Assembly: GCA_001724265.1 (NCBI GenBank)
Contig: MEDY01000035.1
Coordinates: 54,513 to 118,512 of the forward strand
Direction: 5' to 3'
Source: Rhizaria sp. SCN 62-66
Taxonomy: Eukaryota > Rhizaria, unplaced
DNA length: 64,000 bases
The notes below the pieces were generated by a model that worked only from the letters and a program-made list of their open reading frames with translations, did no database searches and was not told the origin of the DNA. Positions 43,601 through 53,600 of this stretch are shown here, one piece after another (position 1 is the first letter of the stretch; each line of letters starts with the position of its first letter). The position numbers and the translations under genes were made by a program.

Positions 43601-46600
43601 AGCCGCTGGCGTCCTCGGCCGGCGGGTCCGGGTCCGCGCCCGTGCTGGCCGGTACGCTGCCGCTGGGGTCCAATGCTGACGCATCCGCGGGCGGCTCATC
43701 ATCGTCGCTGCGCGTCTACGGCGGCGCCTCCAACATGCCCGAGGCGCGCGTGCTGTCCCCGTCCGTCCCGCTGCAGCCAGAGTCGGCCGCCGGGCTGGCC
43801 GCGGTGGCGCGGGCCGCGGTGGCGCAGTTCCCGCGCTCGTCGGCGGCCGCCGCGGACCACGCCGAGACGGCGGGGCTCACCGACGGCGGCGCCGCGATCT
43901 CGGCCGCGCTGCTGCCGTTGACGCGGCCTAACTACGGACTCGCGTCGGTCGAGCGCACGCGCGGGCACGGCAGCGCGTACGGCCCCGTCGGGGGCGGCGT
44001 GGGCGCTGGTGTCGGCGCCGGCGGTGACGAGGACGACGACGGGGAGAATGGACCGAACAGCGCGGCCGCCGCGATCGCCGCCGCCGCCGCCGCGTCGTCG
44101 ACGACCGTGCTGATCAACTCCGGCGCCGCCGGTGCCGTGTACCTGACGCAGGCCCAGGTCGACGCGCTCGGCTACTTTTACCTGCGCACGCCCGCGGCCA
44201 TGTCCCCGCAGGCGTGGCATCCCGCCGTTGCGTACGGCATGCCGCCCGCGCACGGCCGCGCGTCGCTGCGCCACCCCGCGCTGTCGCTCGTCTCGCTCTA
44301 CGGCGGCCGCATGCTCAAGCGCGCCGCCGTCGGGCCGCCGCTCGGCGACCCGCGCGACGCGGCGCTGGTGGCCGCAGGGCGCCACGCCGGGTACCGCGAC
44401 GAGCGGCGGCTGCGGGCGCGGCTTGCAGGCGCGGGCGCGAGCGCGCGGCGCAGCGGGCAGCAAGTGCTGAGCGGGGACCCCGCGCTCACGCAGAGCTGGC
44501 TGCTGTGGCGCGAGCCTTACGTCGACCCCGAGGACGCGGACCTCTACGGCGATGAAGTCAGCCTCGTCACTCCCGGCGCCACCGCTGCATCCTCTGGCGC
44601 TGAGATTGCCTTGTCATTATCTTCACCCTCATCATCCTCGACTGCGTTGACGACGGCGTCGATGGCGATGCCTGCGAGCGGCCAGCAACGGCATATACCG
44701 CCGCACATGTTCACATCGCTCTTGCCGCCTGTTGACACCGGCGTGATTTTTTCGGAACACGCCTCGCAGCGGATCTGCAACATCGCAGCCGCCGCTGCCG
44801 CCGGCCCCGGCGCGAGCTTCACTGCCTCCCTGGGTCCGACGCCCTGCGGCGCCACCGCCGCGGCCGTGGCGTCGTCGTGGATTGCGCGCCGCGGTGGCAA
44901 GCTGGGCCCGCCCGTGTGGGACTCGTTCTCGTGCACGCACGGCATCTCGCTCACGGACGCGTCCGCGGGCGTGTCGCCCACCGCGGGCGGGGTGTTGACG
45001 CCCGCGGCGATCACGACTATGTGCAGCATCATCGCGACCGCAGTCCAGCTCCAGACGCCCGAGGAGGCGAGCCCGCCGGCGTCGGGCCGCGCCGCCGTGG
45101 CCGCCGCCGCCGCCGCGACGGCCGCGACGGCCGCCGCCGTGCGGAGTCGCGAGAGCGCCGTGCCGCCGCCGCTGCCGTCTGCGGTCTACCCCCCTCTGTG
45201 CATCGGCGCCATCGCGGCGGGTGCGCCCGTCTTCACGGCGCCGTCGGCTGAGGCCGCGCTGCTGCTGTCGCGCGCGCCCTGCTTCCTCCCCACCATCGAA
45301 GCCGGCATCGTGGGTACGGCCGACGACATCGAGTTCCTCTCGTTCCTCGCGGGCCGCCTCGCGATGCTGTCGCAGCTGGAGCACATGGCCGACGCCGCTG
45401 AGGCCGGGGCGCCTGCGGGCGTGTTAGACGCCGGCGCCGCGTCGCGCGCCATCCAGCTCGCCACCGCGGCCGGGCTGAGCGCGGTGGTCGCCGCGCTTAT
45501 TATGCCAGATGAAGACCCGACCCCGTCACCGCTACCGGTCGCCTCCACGACCGGCTCCGGCTCTGGCTCTGGCTCTGGCTCTGGCTCCTCGGCTGCTAGC
45601 TGCTCTGACTCGAGTGCGACGGTGCTGGTTAAGCTGGAGCCGCGTGCGGACAGCCGCAGCAGCGGCCGCAGCAGCTCCGGCTCAACAGCGTCAGCGTCTG
45701 CGTCTGCGTCTGGTGTCAAGGCAGAGCGTGGTGCGGCAAAGCTTGAGCCGAGCGCGAATGCACGCGCCAACTCCGCCGACAGCAGCATCAAGTCCAGCAC
45801 TGCTGATGCCGCGAACAACATCACAGCAAGCAGCGCCAGCGCCAATTTGAGTGTGAAGGCGCCTGCGAATGCGGCGGGGGCGCGGGCTAGGACCGAGACT
45901 GCGGCGGCGGTGGAGGAGGCGGAGCGCGCGCTGGCGACATCGCGCCGCATGCCGCTGCCGGACAGTCCCAGCGGCGACATCGACAGCGACGCCGGCAGCA
46001 GTCGCAACAATGCGGTGGCAATGGCTGACGGCGATGACGTTGCAACCAATGACGGTGAGATTGACACTGACGTGTACGCTGCAGCCAACGCCGCCGCGGA
46101 CGACCAGGAAATCGGTGATGGCGTCGACGTTTTTGCGCTGCTGAACAACCTCTCCGCGAACAAGCCCAACGAGAACAACAAGAGGGCCCACCCTCAGCAG
46201 CAACAGCAACAGCAGCAGTTCGAGGAGGGCCTTTCAGCGAACGCCATCAGTATCTCAAGCGCGCACGACACCAGCTTCTCCAAGATCGCCTCCGTGCCCG
46301 TGGCGATGGCGTCACACCGGCGGTACTCCCCCCACAACCAGCAGCAGCAACAGCAGCAACAGCAGCAGAAGCTCGCTGCCCCCGCGCCGCTGCGGCCGGC
46401 GACCGCGTCCATCGCGTCCACGCTTTCCGGCATCTTCTCCGGTCCGGGCGGCGCCGCGGCGGCTGACGGCACCGGGTCCGGCGACTCCGACCCTGCGACG
46501 CGTACCCCCTCATCCGGCTCCACCACGGAGGTCGCCACGCCCGACGCTGTCGCCGCCACCGCCGCCGCCGCCGCTTCTACCGCCACCGGCGCCCTTAATG

Positions 46601-47583
46601 CTGTCGGCCCCCCGCCGCCGCCGCAGCAGCAGCAGACGACGACGACGCGGGGCAGTCGCTCCCGCGTGGGTTTGCTTCGCGCTGTGTCCGCAGACGCGGC
46701 CGAGAGCGGTGGCGGCGGCGCCGGCGGTAGCAGCGGCGGGTCTGGGGCGGCGCAGCGCAAGTACACGGTGAATATGATGTCGCGTGTGGTGTGGGACGAT
46801 CCCGCTGCAATCGCCGCCGCAGCCGCGCAGTCCGCCGCACGGATCGCAGCGCACAAGAACGCGACTTACAACAATAGCATTATCATCAACAACACATCGA
46901 GCAACAACATGAGCAACGCGATCACAAACGCCAACTTCACCTCGAGCGTGAGCGCAGGCTCTAACCCTGCGATGTCGTTGTAGCTGACTCGCGGCAACAC
47001 CGTCCCCTCTTCTTCCGACGCTGCTGCGAACGGTCACGCTCATGTCGGGAGCTCTAGCGCGCGCGTGGGTGCGAATCCGAGTGCGAGTGCCGCTGGCGGT
47101 GCTGTTGTGCCTGCCGTGCTGGCGCTGCCTGCCGCGGCCGAGGCGAGCTCCCCGCCGCTGATGCCGCGCACACTCCCTTGCTCCGCCTCTCTGGGCTCCG
47201 TCTCTCTTGACCTCGACGGCGCACTGCCTTTGGCTGCCGCTACCACTGCTGCCGCTACGGTTGCGGCCGCGCCTGCTGCGGCCGCGCCTGCTGCGGCTAC
47301 GGCTGTGACAGTCGCCCCGGCGGTGGTCGAGCCGCTGTTGCGCGACAAACGCAAGAAGTCCTGTCGCCGCTTCTGGGAGGCCGAGCGGGCCGCTGCTGAA
47401 GCCACCAAGGCTGCGCGCGCCGCCGCCGCTGCCGCCACAGCCGCTGCTGCTACAGCCGCGGCGGCCGCCGCGGCAGCGAAGGCAGCATATACTTCACAGA
47501 ATGCGGGTGCGCCGTCAGTGCCTGCGGTCACTGGTGGGTTTCCCACGTTGCAGCTGCAGTCGAGCCTTATCCAACAGCAACAA

Positions 47584-47626
<43 letters not shown>

Positions 47627-49425
47627 TACAGCAACGGACTCAGTTGTTGCAGCACCAGAGCCATGGAGCGCGGCCTAACTTAACGCTCGCGCCGCAGAGC
47701 GGCACTGGCGCAACCGCGGCCTCCTCCTCCGCTCTCCGTGACACCGACTCTCTTGCGACTGCCTCGATCCCCGCGGGCGCGGCGACTGGCAAGACTGTGA
47801 CTGCAGCAGTGGCTTCGGCGGCCGCGGCTGCGCTCATGTTCGCGCCGGTCACTGCGCCTGCCGCCGCCGCCACCTCTTTCGCCGCTCCAGCTACGACTGC
47901 GATGGCGGTTGCTCCAGTTGCTGTTGACGTCTTTGCCGCTGCCAGTGCTGCCGCGCCCGCGCCTGTGTTGTCTCTGCGCCGCCGATTCGCGTCCGTCTGC
48001 GTGTCGCCTGCAGTGCGTTCCACTCTGCCCGGTTTCGGCCTCACCAACGACAGCGACATGGGCAGCTTCAGCGACAGCCACAGCAGCGGCGGCAGCAGTG
48101 GAGTCAGTGGGATCACAATCAGTAGTGGCACCAGCGGCGGCAGCGACATCGATGCCGCCACCGCTTGCGCACCTCATGTAGCAGCAGCAGCAGCGGGCTA
48201 TTCTGCTCGCTCTTCCGTTGCGATCGACGGTGCTGGCGACGGTGGCTATGACGACGACAACGACGACGCTGAGAACATGCCTCCCTGGCCCAACTCTCAG
48301 TCTCTGTCGCAGTCGCAATCTCCACCACATTCCGCCTCCGCCTCGGCCTCATCTGCCCACAGTCTCTCCTCGTCTGCGGCGTCCTCTGCAGTGTCTTCCG
48401 CCGCGTCATCGTTCTCGATTCCATCTTCAGCGTCAGCGTCGCGCATCGGTCTCTCACACACTGGCACTGCTCTGCGCTCTGGCACTGGTGCTGCCCCCCG
48501 CTCTGCATCGACGGCCGGTGTCCACCGTACAGCCACAGTCGCGGGCTCAGCCGCAGCCCCGCGCGCGCCGACGGCCACCCGCGCCTCAGCCGCTGCCGCC
48601 GTGACTGCCGCGAACTCGCGCCCTGCGCCTGCGCACGTTGCGTCGTCGGCGTCGAAGCTGCATGCTCACACCGCTGCAGAGCTCGTTGCTGTGACGCACG
48701 CTGGCGCTGGAAGCGTGCCGCCGCCGCCGCTGCCGCTGTTGTTGTCACACAGTGCGGCGCCGCTGGGCCGGTCACGCCGAGTCTACGCTCCACCCGCGCC
48801 CGCGGTCGCGCCCGCGGTCGCAGTCGCGTATCCGATGCGCACTCGCCGGAGCTCCACCACTGCTGCTGCTGCCTCCGCCTCTGCCTCAGCAGCGAACTCT
48901 GACTCTGAATCTGACTCTGATACTGCTGGCGATGATGCTGACGCATGTGAGCTGCCTCGCCCCACTCCAGCCGCTTTGGCGGCAGTCGACTCCGCTGTAT
49001 CTGCGATTGCTCGCAATAATGCGGCTGCAGCTGCAGCGGTGTCTGTGTCGCTGGCACAGCGCCGCAGTCGCCGTGTGCCGCGGACCCCCGCAGCGACGCG
49101 CCTCGTGCGCATGCTCGACAGCAGCAGCGCGACCAATTCCACCGCGAACGCCATCGGGACCACTGCGGCGCACACCAGTGTGCGTCCGATGACGGACTCC
49201 GACGACGCTGCCGTCACCGAGGCACATGCTGAGACTGAGGCTCATCCGACTCAGGCCTCTCGGACTGGAGCGCCGACGCGGACGCGGACGCGCGCTGCTG
49301 CCGCTGCTGTTACTGCTGCTGCCGCGGCTGCTGCCGCGGTTGCTGCTGCGGTGGCGGAGGCGCCGACGCCTAGCTCTGCGCTGCAGGCTCTCGGAGGCCG
49401 TCCTCGCGCGCGTCGCATCGCGTAA
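40657..49425 (+). CDS. Very large low-complexity protein, one in-frame UAG codon
   Basis: A single exon encodes 2,922 residues if the UAG at 46981-46983 (residue 2109) is sense. The ATG at 40657 is the first after an in-frame TGA at 40543. Regions in order: Ala/Gly-rich N-terminus with GLxGL repeats; a Gln-Ala dipeptide region (about 385-510); Ala/Ser/Asn-rich spacers; more globular segments at about 865-940 ([17 protein letters not shown]) and 1165-1300 ([38 protein letters not shown]) and 1500-1620; a Ser-rich segment with VKLEP and VKAE motifs; polyQ runs; then, after the UAG, Ala/Ser-rich sequence with another polyQ, acidic and Arg-rich stretches. It ends in TAA. The frame continues across the UAG for 814 codons. 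The SUMO-type motifs and Gln/Ala-rich composition suggest a nuclear or transcription-related protein, an inference only. Confidence 0.72.
41812..42186 (+). repeat. Gln-Ala dipeptide repeat
   Basis: A stretch of about 125 codons is dominated by alternating Gln and Ala (QAQAQAQ) with occasional Val, Leu, His and Ile. The underlying hexamers are variants of CAGGCG, CAGGCT and CAAGCT. Confidence 0.9.
46981..46983 (+). other. In-frame UAG read as sense (site 5)
   Basis: TAG codon between NPAMSL and [10 protein letters not shown]. The same frame is open for 2,108 codons before and 814 after. The preceding bases (TTGTAG) could mimic a 3' splice site, but there is no pyrimidine tract like those of the real introns and no GTACG donor at a suitable place was seen. 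Confidence 0.75.
47571..47634 (+). repeat. Polyglutamine tract
   Basis: About 18 to 20 Gln codons, a CAG core flanked by CAA-rich ends, lie downstream of the UAG in the 2,922-residue protein. Confidence 0.9.
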
Positions 49426-50692
49426 TCACGCTGCACGGCAACACGCACGCAGTAATAAAAATAATGAGAGCAATTCTCGTCTATGCGAATCACCAACTCG
49501 AACAGTCTAAATAACCCCAAATCCCTCTTCTTCTTTAGTCTCCCAATCTTTTCTTCGTTTCTTTCGGTCTCTGTCTCCCTGTTTGTGATCTGCTCCTGGC
49601 TACCTCCTGTCTGTTAAGTCTTTTCTTTGTTGACTCTGTTCGGATCGCTCAGATCTCTTCTCACTCGTGCGCGGTTATCTTCACTCACCACGCGACAATT
49701 TTCTGTGCTACTCTCTTTCACAGTTTGTCTTTCACACGCTTCTTGTCAACAAACAATGTAGCGTGACGCGTCTCTTTTTCACCGGCGCACATCACACGAT
49801 CCTATCCGCTGCCACGCTGTGTCTGACATAATCCTTCAATGTAACATTTGCCGCCATTCATTACGTCATCATATTTTACGTGTACCGTTTTCTCTGTCAG
49901 TTGCGTTGTTCAGTCCTTCCTATTCCACTGTGTGGCTGTGCCTAAGCGATTCGCTATGCACACTTTCGCCGTTGTCTCATACCCACGCAATGATACGTTG
50001 CTCGTGATGGGTGTTGGACGCAGTGCTGTCATATTTGTCAGTGTTTGGATTTTGTTTGGATTTCGAATGATAGGATACCTAGAATCAATAATTACCAATG
50101 CTATTACGTAATAAAGCAACAGCAATATTTAAGAACATTTGCTGGTTGGTAATGTACAGTACATACAACACATAGCTCAGTGGTGCCTCGTCTTTGTTAA
50201 AGAGTAAGTCAGAAACCGAGTCAATTTAATCAGTTAGCTTGAGTGTTCGTGTATTCCTCAAATACATTGACTCAAAACATTCTCGCAAATGAAGTGTCAT
50301 CCGAATAATTGCATGTACTGTGATTCAAGCGGCGAATGAAAGAGTAACAAATTTCACGACTACGAACGAGGATTTCAATTATTAGATTTCAATTATTATT
50401 TTTGTATTGTTGTAAATAATGACATGGGGGTGTTTAGTGTAAATAAAATATGTTTGTTTTAAAAAGCGAAAAGACTACAAGAGGGGGGTTTGTACTGTAC
50501 TTGACTAGCAATTTTGAAAACAAAGATGCTCCACCTCACTCACACACACTCGATCGCTGCTGAAAATGCTGACGCAGTTGACTTGTCCCCATTTTTAAAA
50601 TCCGTTTGCTTGTTTTGCACGAGTACTAAATAACAGTAGCAGTAACAAAGTCACAGAGAGGTTTGGTAGGTAACAACAAGTCGGTCAACAAC
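49426..50692. other. intergenic region between convergent genes, 1.27 kb
   Basis: This holds the 3' ends of the 2,922-residue gene (+) and RPA1 (-). An AATAAA at 49454-49459, 29 bases after the stop, is a plausible polyadenylation signal for the plus-strand gene. Bases 49510-49760 are strongly pyrimidine-rich. A 14-bp direct repeat (GATTTCAATTATTA) occurs near 50370 and 50385. No gene or RNA was recognised. Confidence 0.5.
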
Positions 50693-53600
50693 TTAGAACG
50701 AGGTGATGGGCTGGAGCAGACCAAAGGCGCTGGTACCGGACGGGATAGGCTTGCCAATGACGATGGCAGACGAGGGCGAGCGGATATCATCCGTGTCGCC
50801 ACGCATGCACGAGTCAAGGATGAACTTCATCGACGTCTCGAACGTCGCCTTCTGCAGCACCGACGCGTGTGAGTCCATACCCATGCGGTTCATCGGGGTG
50901 TATCCGCCCCAGAACGTCATGTAGTCGGCAATCAGCAGCAGGTGACGCGGGTCGACACCGATACCGTAGACGGCGAAGACGCCAGAGACTTCCTCTTTGA
51001 TGGCCGCGCGCGCGGCCTCGACACCGTAGCACTTGAGCAGAGCAGCGATATCGTTCGACTTAATGCGCGCAGAGTCGGCTTCTGGGTGCTGGAACACTGC
51101 GTGGAAGTTGACGCCCGCAGTCTGCACGATGCGCTCCTTGATGCCCTTGACGGAGCGCTCGAGCACGACGGCCTTGGTGATGTTCTTGGTCTGACGCACG
51201 AGGCACTGGTCCATGACCTTCTCGATGAGCGAGAGCATCAGCAGCTTGGGCTGCGACGCCTCCGTCACGATGTTGACTTCGAAGTACTTGTGGTGTTCCG
51301 TGTCAAACTCGACGTTGGAGATGTGCGGGAAGCGGCGCCAGTTGGACGACAGACGGCGGATCAGGGCTTCGAGGCTGTTCTCGTCGGCCTCGGCGGCCGC
51401 AGCAGAGGACTTGCTCGCCTTGGTGAGAGCCGACTTCTTGGACGACTTCTTGGAAGAAGAGCCGTCGTCGTCGTCGCTACTGTCGGAGCCGGAGCCAGAG
51501 CCGTTGTCGCTCGAGCTGTCGTCGTCGGCGTCGGTGGTGGCGGCATTGTCGGCCGCATCAGCGTCCTCAATCTCCTCCTCCTCCTCTTCCTCCTCTTCGT
51601 CGTCGTCGTACGAGACGTGCTCCTGGCCCTTGCGGCTGCGCTTCGAGTCCTTGACACCCTCTTCGTCCTGCTTGTTCGAGCGGCGCTCAGCGGCAGTGCT
51701 GCCGCCCTCGAGCAAAACGTCGTTACCGGCCTCGTCAATGTCGCCGAGGTTCTTGCGCTGCACCAGGGCCATGACGCCCGTGGAGCTGGACATGGCCACA
51801 GAGCGAAGCTTGGTGCGCACAATGGTGTTGAGCTTCGTCGCCATCTGCGTCGACACGCACTGCACTATCGAGCGCATGCCGAGCAGGTTCTTCTTGGCCC
51901 AGGCACTGCTGAGGTCCTTAAGCTGGACACGCACGCGGTACACGCGCTCGCCGTTGACGGCGCCGAGCGACTGGCGCACGTCGATGCGCTCAATGCACTC
52001 GTTGAGCGAGATCCGGTTCAGCTTTGCAGCGAGCATCTCGGCGGCGTCGACGGGCGAGCCGGGCATGATGGGGATCTCCATGATAGGCGTGGACATGTGG
52101 TCAGAGGCCGTCATGATGATCTCACGCAAACGCGGGATACCGAGCGTGACGTTGGCACCACCGTGACCGGCAAGGTGGAACGTGTTGAGGGTCATCTGCG
52201 TCGACGGCTCACCGACGGACTGCGCTGCAAGCACGCCGACGTTCTCGCCAGGAGGCACGAGGCAGCGCGCAAAGTTGAGGTTCATCATGTAAGCAAACTT
52301 CTCGGGCGTCATCGCGCCAGCGATGCTGTTGCGAAGGAGGTCCATGTTGGCAGCCTGCGTGGCCGCGACGGCCGTCAGCGCCTCGAGCTGCTGCTGCTGC
52401 TGCGCGGTGGCCGACGAACGGGAGACAGCCTTGGTGAGCGACGCGATCTGCGCCGTCGTTTTGGCGTTGTCGGCCTCGAGCGCGAGCAGCCGGCGCTCCA
52501 GAGAGACCTGGGCGCGCGCGGCGTGGCGCAGCGACGAGTCCGGGTCCGCGGAAACGTAGGCCGAGACCGAGTCGTGGAAACGCTCGGCCACAGCGCCGAG
52601 CACGGCACCGGGCGGAAACGCGCTCTCGATGGGGATCATCGTGTCGATCTCGTTGCGGATCGCGCTGATGGCCTCGAACCGCGATTGGCGCTTGAAGGCA
52701 ATGCGTGCCTTGAGCTCGGTGACCTTGCTCTCCTTGCCGTCCTTGATCTTGTCGGCCAGAGAGCGGTCCTCCTTGGCGGCCTCGTGTGCGGAGGCTTCCT
52801 CGAGGTCGGCCAGCTCCTTCTGCTTCGCCTGGCGCTCCGACATGTAACGCTCGGCGCTGACGCAGTCGAGGATGTTGGTCGCCGTGCTGGGGTTGAGCTT
52901 GTGCACGAGCGGGCGGTAGTTCTCCGACAGGAACGACAGATTGCCGAGGTATGCAGCCTTGGTGATGTCGATCGAGTCCTCACCGTAGTGGAACTGGACG
53001 ACCGAGCCGTCCGAGTCGCGCACAGTCTGGTCGTACTGCACCGTGAGCGACTCAAGGTGTTTGACCAGGCAGCGCTGGAGGTAGCCGGAACGCGACGTCT
53101 TGACGGCGGTATCGACGAGACCTTCACGGCCGGCCATGCAGTTGCCGACGATCATGGGGCGCGACGCATATTCAATCTCCTCGGCAGAGTTGGAGCTGGA
53201 GCTGCAGCGGGCACGGCGGGTGACGATGAGACCGTGCGGGGGCACAGTGACACACCAGACGTCGCCCGTGTAGGCAACGGACTTGACGTCGGCGCGCGAG
53301 AGCACAGGCGCGGCGGCGCGGTCGAGATCAGTGTAGTGCACAGCCCAGGCCTCGGTCTCGGACGACTGGCGGGTGAAGAAGGCCGAGTAACCGGCGTGGA
53401 GGAGCGCGACGATGAGCTCGTCACGCAGCGCCACAGACGCCGTGAAGATGCAGTTGTCGCTGACACTGGAAGAGGAAGAAGAGCCGTTAGCGGTGCGGAG
53501 ACCGGTGACGAGAGCGCGGAGCTCCGGCACCGAGAGCGTCGCCCACCACGAGGGCAGCGTCTTCTCAGTCTTGGCACCGCCGAACTCAGCGGCAAAGACA

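Noticed and set aside
15117-49425. Explaining the UAG-interrupted genes as pseudogenes or sequencing errors.
   Set aside because: The frames show no other damage: no TAA, no TGA and no frameshift over thousands of codons. Random decay or error would not yield only TAG.
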